Assembly: GCF_000165395.2 (NCBI RefSeq)
Contig: NC_010575.1
Location: 167,501 to 231,500 of the forward strand
Source: Babesia bovis T2Bo
Lineage: Eukaryota; Apicomplexa; Aconoidasida; Piroplasmida; Babesiidae
Direction of reading: 5' to 3'
DNA length: 64,000 nt
The first letter of the stretch is position 1. Each line of letters opens with the position of its first letter. Under the pieces are notes generated by a model, which did no database searches, was not told the DNA's origin, and saw nothing but the letters and a program-made list of their open reading frames with translations. A program made the translations under genes and the position numbers. Below are positions 1 to 11,300 of the stretch, piece after piece.

Positions 1-2160
1 ATAGCTGTTCGGGGTAGTAAGGTAGCGACAGCACCACTAGTGCTACCACTACCTGTGCTGGTGGTACCGAGGTCATAAGGGCACTGATAGACCAGTTGGC
101 ACTGGGACTACAGAAGTGGGTTGGGTGGCAGGAAGGGGATAAGGATGTCTGTTGTCTTAAGGGAACAGATGGGATAGGAAGGGAATGTAAATGTCCTAGT
201 GGAGGTGCCACTTGTTGTAACGGTGGTAGTGGTAGTAGTGCTACTCCATGTCATCAGTGTGACAAGTGTGGTACCAGTGGCAAAGATGGTAACAACAAAT
301 GCTACCTCTCGGCCTATAACAAGGAGAATGCATTATGGACCAAGATAGTCAATGGTAACACTGGTAAGTACCCACTGGTAGACATAGGGAGTAATGGTGT
401 AGTAGGTAGTGCCAGTAGTAGTACTGTCGACACTGTTAGAGCCGCCCAAGGTACGTTATTGTAGCAGTACTACCAACAGTACTACAGATGTCCACCTCCT
501 GGCCCGTATTTTCCTAGGGTCAGTATGTCTCATCTGGAGTGGACTCAGTCAGTTGGGGTTCCTAACAGGTGGGAGTGGTGGCACAGAGAAGAGGTGGAGC
601 CAGAGTAGTTTGCACGAGATCTGTGGCGACTCAGCTGGTCTCGGCTCATTCATGGCGGCCATGGGCTACGACCTAGAGAGGTTGAATGGGAGTGGAGGTC
701 CAGGTAAGTACTCCCTAGGGTGGTCATGTGGACTAATGGTGTTGTAGGTAAAGCGGGAACCTTTGTAAATGGGTTGTTGACGAAAACTGTGGAATGGAAA
801 GATCTCAGTAATGGTACAAATTCAAGTAAGTCCCACCTACTGAATAGTTCCAATGTGACCCAGGCAGTGTAGCTGAGTACTATAGCATTATCTATAAGAA
901 AGCGGAGGAGGCTGGCAAGAGTACGTCCAAGACAGAGCAAATATGTGAACAATATCCCCTATTGGTACTACACATCCTGGCCAGTGGGTACTTCAGGGCA
1001 GGTAGTGCCGGGGCTAAGGGTGTCATCCCGGCGCCTTCGGCGCCACAGCCGGCAAAGGCGGCCTCTAGTGATACCAAGAAAGACGATGCTCCCAGGAAAC
1101 CCCGAACAATCCGTGAAATCCTATACTGGCTTAGTGCATTGCCCTATAGTCCAGCCTATAAGGGACTACTAGGCTACGGCAAAGAAAGACTAGAAAGGAT
1201 ACTCAAGAGACCGTACGGCTCTAGCTCTACCAATAACGAAACACAACTCAAATTCTACCAAGACAAACGCCCCCATCCCATTACAGTTGATGAATACAAC
1301 CTGTTTGCCCACTTCCAAGCAGTGACCCAGTACTGCCCACTGGTCCTCATAGGTATTCAGGGTGGCCTCAAGGGCACTGACAGCACTAAGGAACCTGCCA
1401 TCCATGACCTTTACGCCAACACGGAGTGCAACTTTACCTATCCAACAGTGCCTATTCAAGCCTACAACCAGGTGGTCCACTACATTAGGGGGCTGTTCTA
1501 CCAACTCTATTTCCTTAGGAAGCAATGTGCAGTTAAAGTTGCTATGGGAGGCAAATGGCGTGAGTGTAGGTATGGTACGAATGTAGTCTCCAAGGGGGTA
1601 ATCAGCTGGATGTGCCTGGGGTGTGACCCCATGGAGCATGATAGGAAAAGTAGGGTTGATAAGGTAAAGGAGGGGATGGAGCGATTAGTGGGGGTGATGA
1701 AGAAGTTTAAAAAGGAATGGAAAGGATCGGTGAAGTAATAATACAATTGGGTAATGCCCAGGAGGCATTGGAAAGGAGGAAGGAGGATCTAACGGGAGTG
1801 AAGACGGCGCTAAATGGAGTATTTAAGGATGTGTATCAGAGTGGGAGTAGGAATAATTTCAAGAAGGTAATAGAGGATATACTAAGGGAATTGGCGAAGA
1901 AGGTGAAGGCACTAGAGAAGGTGGTGAATGGGTTGGATAAACTAAACGGGGCTACGAAGAAGGCTCAGGCGGCACTAACGGCGGCTCAGGAAGCACTATA
2001 TGGTGTTCAGGGAATGAATAGTGAGCTCGATGGAGAAATGGGGAAGGGGGCATTAGAGATGGGTAGGCTGGGAGTGATAACTGCCATTCACGCACCACAA
2101 GGGGCGATTCTGACTAAACTAGATCACTCATTGAGGAATCTGCATGGAATCTTTATATGA
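1..2160 (+). pseudogene. ves1 variant surface antigen, 5'-cut, frameshifted, beta/alpha mosaic
   Basis: VESA1 proteins are exported by Babesia bovis to the infected red-cell surface and undergo antigenic variation. The coding sequence enters from the left edge and is open after an apparent splice acceptor near 16-25. A cysteine-rich segment (CCNGGS, CHQCDKCG) is followed by an intron near 410-463, an exon to 703, introns at 704-747 (44 bp) and 826-872 (47 bp), then a long exon from 873. The front half, including both later intron positions, matches the ves1-beta gene at 12373-8333. From the segment REILYWLSALPYS (about 1110-1160) the sequence instead matches ves1-alpha exon 3 (ETQLKF, YNLFAHFQAV, MCLGCDPMEHDRK). 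The frame closes at 1738 and similarity resumes in another frame (QLGNAQEALE, about 1740), with less sequence than ves1-alpha between, so a deletion shifted the frame. Similarity stops at 2160, before the alpha C-terminus and membrane anchor. Probably a donor copy for gene conversion rather than an expressed gene. Confidence 0.8.
1030..1044. repeat. GC hairpin element, copy 1 (in ves1 coding sequence)
   Basis: GGCGCCTTCGGCGCC is a perfect 6-bp stem with a TTC loop (GAA on the other strand). It lies in coding sequence of the broken ves1 copy and encodes Ala/Pro/Ser residues. Confidence 0.85.
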
Positions 2161-2739
2161 TCACTCTACGTGATCTGATGAAGTATGATAATGAAGCCTG
2201 GCTGTCTCTGCAGCCTTTTTGTCATAGCCGACGATACCCTCCCAACCGGTTCAGTCCGTAGTATAGGAACCAAGGAATATCCATCGAAAAATGACACCAA
2301 TAACTTTCTCTTGTTGTTGTTAAAGGGGAATTATGGCAGTTTGCTAATTTCTATGTTTAGGTTGGATTAACCATGATGGTGGTCATTCCGTACCGCCTGA
2401 ACTGTATGCCATGGTAAATCTCTTGGTTCCCTTTTGCATTCGGCAACATAGGCAGTTTTACAACCCTTTTTCTGGCCCCACTATGGATGCCTACCCGCCA
2501 TATATGCCATCGGGTCCATTTATGGCTACTATACATCAGGGGGGGAGGTCAACTGTGCTATTCTGGGTCACCTCCCATACATCAGCTTGGTGACCACATT
2601 TCACACAAAGAATACATAGTATGCTCTAATCAGTGTTCAAATAGTTATGCAAAATATACATCTTAGCTGTAGTTTGTTTTGATACCTATTACCTTACCGG
2701 ATCCACCCAACTGAGTCATATCGCTACTCCGTCTCGGCG
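2161..2739. other. intergenic, no gene seen
   Basis: Between the broken ves1 copy and the multi-TM gene. Short reading frames occur here (for example 2411-2593) but none resembles a known protein. It may hold decayed ves1 3' sequence that can no longer be recognised. Confidence 0.5.
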
Positions 2740-4563
2740 ATGGAGGAAACGGGGGTTGGTATTAACCTTGGTACATCGTTGTTCATGGTATCATTGGCAC
2801 TTGGCATCGCCGGTTGCATTACTCTCTTACTGAATGCAGTACTAACAGGAGCCTCTGACATATTCTCTTACCAGCTGGCCACCGGCTTTGACATCCATCC
2901 CAATGCCAACCTAGCGACGGTAATACTGGTAATATTGGTGATATTACATGCACTTGGGTACTACTGTCAATACGCCAAGACACCGCTCATTAAGTGCCAT
3001 CAATGGCTACTGGTCACAGGATCACTTACGGTCCTGGTAGCCGCTGCGGCCGTACTGTTGGCTACCAAGGGACACCAGGTAGATACCGAACAGATAGGTT
3101 ACTCTAACACTGCTCTCACCGGAATTCAACTGATGGCACTGACGGCATTTGTTGTTTGTACTTACAAATCTGGATGTTTCGGGAAATGTAACTCAAATGC
3201 CAGGCTAGTGTTTTATGTGTTCGTCGGGATATATGCATTGTGGTTACTTGCATATCTCGCCGCGTGCGCTGGCTATGTGATATTGTACAAGAAATTAATG
3301 TACAATGAAGATAGTCATAGGAGTTTTGGACTCAATCCATACGAAACGATACCACTATCTTATAAAAGAATTCCATGCGTCAACTATGTGCTACTTGTAA
3401 TACTCATCTTCAGTGCCTACCAGGTAAACCTCTGTTGTATACCTATTACTGGCACTGAGTGGACCTTCCTGTTGCTGTTTGGTATGTGTGCCGGTATAGT
3501 ACTAACGGTGGTCATGAATTACCAGGGTGGTAGCACTGCTTTGAACGCAACGGTAAGACACGCACTAAGTGCATTGGCGGCAGTAATCATGACAGTCTTA
3601 CTGATGTATAGTTACTTCAAAGAGCCGTTTGTCCAGATGGTACCCGGCAGAAAGTATACAGCGTCGGACCTACTATTTATAGTTTTGGCTGTACTAATAG
3701 CGAGTATTACCATGGTACTGTTGATCAAGTGGAAGGGAGGTATTGATAGTGGTGCAGAATGGACCCTCTATACCTTCCCACCCGTTATGGTGGTATGCAT
3801 TGCCATAGAGCTTGGGATGCTCCATTTTGGATGGGTCCGTGGCAGTTCTTGTGACGTCGTTTGGCAAGCTGTCACAGTGATCCTGGTAGTAGAGTGGGTA
3901 GCTACACTTGCCAGGGTACTTATAGAGGCATTTGATGGTAGTGGCAACTACGGTTCTACACAGCACTACCCACTAGTAATACTCCACCTATTACTACCAG
4001 TGGCCACTCTACTAGTATGTCACTATCGCATGCCATTTCCAGGTAAGTACCAGATATGGAGCTGGAGCGTAGGACTGTGGGACACAATGCTACTACTGCT
4101 GGTACTGGAGTCACTAGTGGTCCTGGTAGTAGCGATGGTACTGATGTACCAGGAAGCTGGTTACGACAGTGGTTGTTGTGTCCTGGTAGCTATACATGCC
4201 ATTGTACACGGCACTGCACTTGGTATAGTGCACTTCAAGGAACCCCTGTCACAGTATTGGCCCAGGAACCGGGTGGCTTGTGGAGTGCTCAGTTTGGTGT
4301 CACTACTGGTGTGGCTAGGAGTAGCCAGTTATGGAACTATCCAACCTAAAGTGAGTGGCCATTTCGACGGAGTATTTTATTGCTTGGTGGCATACGCCTG
4401 CATTACATTTGTTGGTGCTACGTACTATGGCTTCCGTGGTGGCCTTGTACAGGGCACTTGCTTCAGTAAGAAGAGCACTGGTAGCCCTGCGCAGCTACAG
4501 GGCAGTGAAGAGACAGTGAGTAGTGCAGCAGACACCGTAGAAGTCGCAGGAGACACTGAGTAG
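2740..4563 (+). CDS. multi-transmembrane protein, mtm-family-like
   Basis: A single-exon 607-aa protein starting at the ATG at 2740 (MEETGVGINLG). It is almost entirely hydrophobic helices separated by short loops, with well over ten likely membrane spans up to about residue 575 and a short polar Ser/Glu-rich C-terminal tail. Babesia bovis has a large lineage-specific family of such polytopic proteins (mtm) lying near ves1 genes; some members are reported to be exported and to affect solute or drug entry into infected cells. Assignment rests on topology, length, absence of introns and location beside ves1 and SmORF genes, not on a diagnostic motif. A decayed relative lies 0.6 kb downstream (5133-5200), which supports a local multigene family. 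An unrelated transporter is the alternative. Confidence 0.6.
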   Translation: MEETGVGINLGTSLFMVSLALGIAGCITLLLNAVLTGASDIFSYQLATGFDIHPNANLATVILVILVILHALGYYCQYAKTPLIKCHQWLLVTGSLTVLVAAAAVLLATKGHQVDTEQIGYSNTALTGIQLMALTAFVVCTYKSGCFGKCNSNARLVFYVFVGIYALWLLAYLAACAGYVILYKKLMYNEDSHRSFGLNPYETIPLSYKRIPCVNYVLLVILIFSAYQVNLCCIPITGTEWTFLLLFGMCAGIVLTVVMNYQGGSTALNATVRHALSALAAVIMTVLLMYSYFKEPFVQMVPGRKYTASDLLFIVLAVLIASITMVLLIKWKGGIDSGAEWTLYTFPPVMVVCIAIELGMLHFGWVRGSSCDVVWQAVTVILVVEWVATLARVLIEAFDGSGNYGSTQHYPLVILHLLLPVATLLVCHYRMPFPGKYQIWSWSVGLWDTMLLLLVLESLVVLVVAMVLMYQEAGYDSGCCVLVAIHAIVHGTALGIVHFKEPLSQYWPRNRVACGVLSLVSLLVWLGVASYGTIQPKVSGHFDGVFYCLVAYACITFVGATYYGFRGGLVQGTCFSKKSTGSPAQLQGSEETVSSAADTVEVAGDTE

Positions 4564-5132
4564 TAAAGGACAACACTGCTCTAATGTAGTCTAGCTAGTT
4601 GATAGTACTGATACAGTCTAGAGGGGGTGTCACTAAAGCTGTGAATATCAATCTCACTCCTTGGAACATTCAGGGTGGTTAGAAAGATCTTATGCAACAC
4701 AGGGTGTTATTATCGGTGGTATGTCATAGTGCAATGTAGCATTAGGGGTATGACCTATCTAGTTCCATTGATAACTAACACAGGCACTAGAAAGTGTAGA
4801 TACAAGAGTTATCAATAGGATTGCCAAACTGTGACAGGAAAGAGACGTTATTTGGTAGTGATATCACTGACAGTGAACGTTTCCGTCTATTGGAGTGATG
4901 GTAGTAGTAATTGTGACCGCATTGGTGAGACGTTGCTTGTTGTTGCACGTTCCAACATAAAATGGCATGTACACTGCCATATAATGTAGTGATGTAATGA
5001 TCTCTAGTAATGTCTATAGTACATCCCATGGTACTTTAATGCTACTACGGCACCACGTGGATGTAGAGTATACATTGCTGTGGACACAATAGCATTTATG
5101 TAGTAGGCATAACGGCATTAGATATGGCCGAG
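4564..5132. other. intergenic, possibly decayed mtm-like sequence
   Basis: No open gene. Near 4895-4925 the plus strand reads as a short hydrophobic run with Val repeats like those of the upstream multi-TM gene. Together with the clear relic at 5133-5200 this suggests most of the interval is a decayed copy, but only the later segment aligns convincingly. Confidence 0.4.
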
Positions 5133-5200
5133 TCGCATGTATGTTCCATAGTATATGGCATTGCATTTGGTATAACACACTTTAAGGAGTCATTGGCCAG
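5133..5200 (+). pseudogene. relic of an mtm-like multi-TM gene
   Basis: Translated from 5133 the plus strand gives SIVYGIAFGITHFKESL, which aligns with AIVHGTALGIVHFKEPL near residue 490 of the gene at 2740-4563; the DNA aligns over about 55 bases as well. Flanking frames are full of stops, so this is a surviving fragment of a decayed paralogue. Confidence 0.65.
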
Positions 5201-5430
5201 CGCTGGTCTGCAGAGCACCTATGCTGACAGCGATCTCATCAGTGTTTGACAATGAAAGAACCATAAAGACAACAATAGCATATCATATTGATAGCCATTT
5301 CACAGTGACATTAGAAGGTGCACGGATGATCATCCATTAACTTTCCGGCAATTGTACTATGCATGGGGGACATGAGAACAACTATAGCTGCTAGAGTAAA
5401 AAATCTCACTCGCTATTGAATTTACCAAAT

Positions 5431-5859
5431 ATGGTAGCCTCCAACATGTTATGGAAGCTCTCTGTAGTGGTGGCATTCGGGTTCTCTGCCACGGCTACCT
5501 CTACTGAGGTAGCCCAGGAGCAACCCAAGAAGGAATCGTTCGTAAGCAGATTCTTCGGTAAGAAGGAAGAACCTACTACCAAGCCTGAAGAAGTGTCCAA
5601 ATCAGATAATGTAGAGACTCAAGAGGACACTGAGACAGAAGAGCCACCCAAGTACTCTGTTGAATGGTTTCTCTTACCTAAGCCTGAAAACAGAAAAATT
5701 CTTCGTTACAGATTGCCGTTGGAGTTGGCCCAATGCGTTCCAAAAAGCTGTAATAAAACAATATTGCCTGTAGTAGAAAAACGTATTAGGGAGTTTTTCT
5801 CATTGAGTGAAAAGGATCAAAGGTCAAGGCGTCTACATTCAGATACTTTCACGATTTAA
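5431..5859 (+). CDS. SmORF-family secreted protein
   Basis: A small single-exon gene encoding 142 aa from the ATG at 5431 (MVASNMLWKLS). A hydrophobic signal peptide (about residues 5-23) is followed by a charged low-complexity stretch (EVAQEQPKKE, acidic and Thr/Pro-rich) and a conserved C-terminal part (PPKYSVEWFLLPKPE, ending QRSRR plus eight or so residues). SmORFs are a Babesia bovis multigene family of about 100-150 aa found interspersed with ves1 genes; their function is unknown. The paralogue at 6756-7166 shares the signal region, the AQEQPKKE block, PPKYSVEW and QRSRR, while the middle differs. Frame is open five codons upstream but without ATG, so 5431 is the start. Confidence 0.85.
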   Translation: MVASNMLWKLSVVVAFGFSATATSTEVAQEQPKKESFVSRFFGKKEEPTTKPEEVSKSDNVETQEDTETEEPPKYSVEWFLLPKPENRKILRYRLPLELAQCVPKSCNKTILPVVEKRIREFFSLSEKDQRSRRLHSDTFTI

Positions 5860-6755
5860 ATCGCACAACTTAGCGTAGCTTTATGCAGATACAAATACCC
5901 TAATGTAGTAATATATATATCTGCAGCTGAATATCATCTCGCATATTATTCAGTTTATCATGGTCTACAATATTGTGTAGCTAACGGTATTTCCTATGAC
6001 ATGACTATCATACTAAACATAGACTTGGACAGTACCTATAACAACTGCTTTCCTTTTCAGATATACATTTCATAAGTGACATAGTAACCTACTATTCAAT
6101 GTGATGCATCACGTTACATCGTTAATATCAATGTTAGCTAGATATATATGCATTCTCAGTGAAGCAGCGCTACCACAACATGAATCATGGCATCACTATA
6201 AATGAATCATTATGACCACAGAAGGTTTCCTTGTGGCAACATTGCTCATAGGATGACATGTCATTATGCCGTTGTTGGTAACGTGATACTATGCAATTCA
6301 CAACATAATCCGTCGTTTATCTATCTTGCCATATGATTCCACATTGGACAGTAAGACATCTTAAGTGCCTAAGACACTGTACTGGTATATGTATCATAGT
6401 ATGTCATGGTCAAATGGAAACTATAGCACTTTACAGGTAGCATCTTGTCTATCATGCGATTGACGCTATAAATATTGTTACAGTAGTATTATAGATGAAA
6501 CCATTTATCGTGATAATTACCTGAAAAGGCCATTGGCTATTATTGGTCTATGGAAAACCTGTGATGATGGTCATTTTTAGTACTTGACAATGATACAATC
6601 ATTATAAACTCATATTACATATATACTGCAAAATATCTTAGAGAACTGCATTGAGGAGGGATGCTGTATTACCTGGCCCTTTTAGTATGAATGGAGGGCA
6701 TAATAACAACTGGGTCCAACAGTTAGTAATCTCATCCCTAACTGTCTCCAACAAC
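5860..6755. other. intergenic between the two SmORF genes
   Basis: AT-rich with stops in all frames; no conserved protein segment seen. It should contain the promoter of the second SmORF. Confidence 0.5.
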
Positions 6756-7166
6756 ATGGTAAATCTTAACACATTACCAAAGATCTGTATATTGGTAGCC
6801 TTTGGGATCTCTGCTACAGTGACTTCAACTGATGTAGCCCAGGAGCAGCCCAAGAAGGAAGAATTGATCAGCGGGATCTCCAGCAAGGAGAACCAAAATG
6901 CTACTGAACATGTTGAGGTAGCGGAACCAACGAAGATTGATACGGAAGATCCACCCAAGTACTCTGTTGAATGGTATCTGTTACCGGAGCCGGAAAGTAG
7001 AAAAGAACTTCGTAAACAGTTGCCATGGGCTATTGCGATTTCTGTGCCAAAGGATTGTAATGAACCAATAGCACCCGAAGTGGAACAACGCATTATGGAG
7101 TTTTCATCATTGAGTATAAAGGAACAGAGGTCAAGGCGTGCACACTCATACGGTCTCCATTGGTAA
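6756..7166 (+). CDS. SmORF-family secreted protein, second copy
   Basis: A 136-aa paralogue of the gene at 5431-5859. The ATG at 6756 (MVNLNTLPKICILV) is chosen because it places the hydrophobic signal peptide at the N-terminus as in the paralogue; an in-frame ATG at 6687 would add 23 residues without a signal character. Shared blocks are AQEQPKKE, PPKYSVEW, LLPEPE and QRSRR; the linker after the signal region and the last residues differ. Both copies lie in the same orientation between the mtm-like gene and the ves1 pair. No function is known for the family; linkage to ves1 loci suggests a role at the parasite/host-cell interface. Confidence 0.82.
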   Translation: MVNLNTLPKICILVAFGISATVTSTDVAQEQPKKEELISGISSKENQNATEHVEVAEPTKIDTEDPPKYSVEWYLLPEPESRKELRKQLPWAIAISVPKDCNEPIAPEVEQRIMEFSSLSIKEQRSRRAHSYGLHW

Positions 7167-8332
7167 ATCACCGGGTTTTGATCATTTTACTAAAACACGC
7201 AGTTATCGTAATCTCATAGGCTATACACTTGTCTACCAGACTACCCTGATAGATATTCTCTATTACTCTCCAGTACAACCATAGATTCCCTGTACTGCTA
7301 CGTTAATAACACTAATCATTATCATATATACACTACTCTGTGGTTGCCCGGTAATGGACAAGTATGGTACACCACACTACCCAGGGTATCCATGGTGTCC
7401 CATGGAAGTGACTTCATTATAGAGTACTCCACAACAGTGATACCCAGTGTTAGTTCTACATTATGTATTCTTCTCGAGTGTACGCCACCCTCCACTAGTG
7501 CATATCACTACCTCTATCAGGATATCCACAGTGATCACGACAAGGGTCCTGAAAGTGAATTGGCTAGACCTATATCACCGGATCATGTATTGTTATGGTT
7601 ACAGCTTAGTGCATATCAAGTTTCAACAGTGCTTTTGCAAGCCACTAGCTAGTGCCCCATCATAGTGCTACCCCCATACTCTATAAACCCCACCAGGGTA
7701 ACACCAACATAAATAGGGCCCCCACTACACAGACATTTGTGCGGGGACATTATATATATTAATGTGTAGACCACTGACAGTGTTATTACATGTAAATACT
7801 GTCTACATTTGTAGAGTGAGAGTGTTGATTAACCAAGGATAATGACAAGCTGTTAACACTGTATAGTCACTATATACTCACTAATTGGTCACAAACGTGC
7901 TACTACAACATATACTTTACCCCGAATGCCTTCAACTTTTTAATGAATGTATCAATAAATTTTTATGAACCTTATACCAAATGTAATGCCAAACCTTTAC
8001 CAAAACCAGTACTAAACTTTGACTTCAAATACTACTGAAATTTTACTAAATTACTACGAAATCCTTAATAACTTTTCTAGAGGAATTCTATGAAATGTCC
8101 ACCGAAACACTCTGTAATCTTATCCATATACCACCCCCAACAGCCACTACTTTTCTATGGATACCTTGCCAAAATGCTACTACTTTCATTCTAAACTTTA
8201 TCTGAGGTTATAACTAAACATCAACAAAATTTGATGCTCCAATGTCTCTAACACTGCCACTACCCCTAGGGCACCGTTGCGCCGAAGGCGCCACTAATTC
8301 ACTGTCTATACGCTACTACCACTACGTCGCCA
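7167..8332. other. intergenic between SmORF and 3' end of ves1-beta
   Basis: No gene supported. Reading frames at 7344-7665 have no recognisable similarity. 7680-8230 is AT-rich with scattered direct repeats of an AAATTTTA type. The right end carries a GC hairpin (8279-8292) just past the ves1-beta stop. Confidence 0.5.
8279..8292. repeat. GC hairpin element, copy 2 (3' flank of ves1-beta)
   Basis: GCGCCGAAGGCGCC, 41 bp downstream of the ves1-beta stop codon. In the gene's sense strand it reads GGCGCCTTCGGCGC. It could fold in the 3' UTR. Confidence 0.85.
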
Positions 8333-11300
8333 CTATGGCTTACCAAAAAACTCTAGTATCCCCCTTCCCTTCTTCTTACCCACCATCAGTATCTCCCATG
8401 GACTCAGACTTCCCTTCCTGAACCATCCCCTACAATGCGACCTCATATGTGTCCAGTCCAGTGGCCATATGGCACCAAATGCAAGGTAGAGCACAGCCAT
8501 GAGCCATGCTACTGTGAGGACAAAGATCCAGGGCAGCCTAGTGGTGTAGATGAGCTGGTTAATGGAGTTGGTGAGCTTCGTGAATTCACCGCTATCCTTG
8601 ACACCCTCTAGAGTGCTTAGGAACTCGTGACACTTCTTCTGCGCATTACCTACTACACATTTAATACCCCTAGTAGACTGTTGCGCCGAAGGCGCCCTTA
8701 TAGCACTACTACTACACTGCCTCTACACTATCCATACTACTATACTACAACTTACCTTGTGTCTTGTGCAGCTCCGTTACATTGCCATACCCAAAGCCAT
8801 ACTTGTACAACACCGGTAGTACCCCGGTACATGATACGACAGAGGTGCAGCCACAGACTCCCTGGTTAGCACCACCAGTGCCACATGGATTACCATGGGT
8901 TCCCTGTCGGCACTCTCCGTTGCCACCACATCCACCAGCAGCTCCCTGACCTACTACACCATTAATCCATATGATACTGTGGCGCGCCGCTGTAACGGAC
9001 ATTCGTGCGCCGAAGGCGCCCCTTCTCCACTGGCGCGCCCTTATATAGCACTAGAACTTACCCTTAGTGCAATCTTCCTTACACTGTATATTCTTATACT
9101 CCTGTACCAGGCTTTGCAATCCTCCCTCGAACCCCTCTATCAAATAGACCAACCATGACAGGTAGGTCCCGGCCATCAAGGGACTCAACTGGCCATACTG
9201 CTGGCCACTGAGAGGGGATAAGAATGGAGTGCAATGGTTGGAATTGCCACCGTTAGTGCATCCTATCAGGCAGTTAAGGGTTCCTTGTTTGCCTGTCTTG
9301 CAATCTCCACCGTATTTCCCGAGTGCCTCGACCACTTCATTACCACCACCAACAGAAAGCATGTACAGTCTAGATTCCTTTTCGTATATCCCTAAGGCCC
9401 CGGAAACAGTACTTTTATCTCCATATCCACCACCACCACCACTCTTTCCCCCAATATAGACTATATAGTAATAGAACCCAAAGAGGTCACCCAGAGTCCG
9501 TGGCACCGTGGGAGTGATACAGGCCATTAGTCTCAGTAGGACCACTAGGGTGCCACTCTGGCACCTGTCAGGGTCACAGTAGTACTCCAGGAGGTGTGAT
9601 AGTGTCCTGCCAGTGCAGTGGGCGGGGTAAGTGCCAGGACTGCCTGCTACAGGATGAGTCCATGTAATATACTGTGGGACGTACCATTGTCTAGTGTCCC
9701 TGTCTTATGCGTCTTGGTCAAATCTGCATACACCATGAGTCACTCTTAGTTACTGTGGTGCCCAGGGGGCGCCCGTAGTATATATATATATACAGTGCTT
9801 TAGGGGTACCATAGAGTTCTAGGACGTACCTTTGAAGTGTTCCTTATCTTTCCAGCCCATGGGAACGGGACAGTGTTTGGATAAAACATCTAGATGACCA
9901 TTGGGATGGAATGGGCCTTTCATATTCATGTGATCCTCGATGGATGGATAGTCTTCTATGTTGCCCCTTCCTACTGTCCTTGGACATGCAATTTTACCAA
10001 GTCCATCACACAGGAAGCACATTAGGGGTGAATGCTTTTGACCACCTCTACCATCTTTTAATCCACACTGCTTGGTATGTTGATCTCCACCAGCACTACC
10101 TGCTACATTATATTATTAGTCTCCAATGTCTATTGCGCCCATGCAATATGTAGTTAAAACTTACCTTGTGCTTCACATATCCAAGAATATGAATTACTTG
10201 CTCCACTTCCCCAATAGACTCCACTACCATACCTACAACTCTTCCAGCCCAGCACACTCCCATTCTCCACTCCCACCTTACATTGCTTCCTAAGGAAATA
10301 GAGCTGGTAGAAGCAGTGGTAGACATATACCCTCAGTTGTTCCAGGCACTGGGTGGGAGAGCCGCCCATCTCAAACCCATAAAACCCATTGGCATACATC
10401 CCATGGAGGGGGCCTGTAGAGAGTGTTAGATAGCGTGTGTGTGAGTGGTACTAGTGGGTACCACTGTGAGTACTTACCAAACTTGGACACTTCCAGGTGG
10501 TATCCGCCGTAGCAGACTTGGCCTTCCTTGAGTGGTTCTCCGGTAGACTGTTGCTGTTGCTGTTGCTGTTGTTGCTGCTGCTGTACCTGGGCAGCCTGTG
10601 CCTTGGCTGCTTCTTCCTTCTTTTTCTTTATATCCTCAAGGGTACACCTCTTATTACGATCTTTACTATGTTCGGGACACTTCTTCTGATCACCACTAGC
10701 CACTCCCGGACCTACTACACCATTACACCATATGACTACCCCTAGGACACTGTTGCGCCGAAGGTGCCCTTATATAGCAGTGTCTCTACACTATATAACT
10801 CACTTGGCTTGGATGAGTCTGTCTTGACTTCCCTTTCTATGGTCCCCTGGATACCGATGAGCACCAGTGGGCAGTAGCCACAGGCGGCCAATAGGTAGTG
10901 GGTAATACAGTCTTTTTTGAGTTGTGTTTTAATAGAACCTTCACTGTGAAGGTCCAGTGTATCCTGTTTCTTATTCTGCTGTTCCTTAGGTAATATACCA
11001 TCCATTTTGCTTTGCATCCTATCCACCAGTGCCCTGTATCCCTGACTATAGGGCAATGCACTTAGCCAGTATAGGATTTCACGGATAGTTCGTGGGTGAC
11101 GGGGTTTCTTAGAAGCACTGTCATCCTTCTTTAGTGCCTCCTTAGGAGTAGTTATTCCCTTAGCCCCGGCACTACCTGCCCTGAAGTACCCACTGGCCAG
11201 GATGTGGAGTACCAATAGGGGATACTTAGTACAAATGGATTCAGTAGTACTCTTGTCAGCACCCTGTGCTGTACCATAGATACTACTGTAGTACTCAGCT

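Noticed and set aside
7344..7665. Plus-strand frames between SmORF and ves1-beta
   Set aside because: No similarity to SmORF, mtm or ves1 in either frame; composition like the surrounding intergenic DNA.
10497..10745. Plus-strand leucine-rich frame
   Set aside because: Antisense of the ves1-beta glutamine tract.
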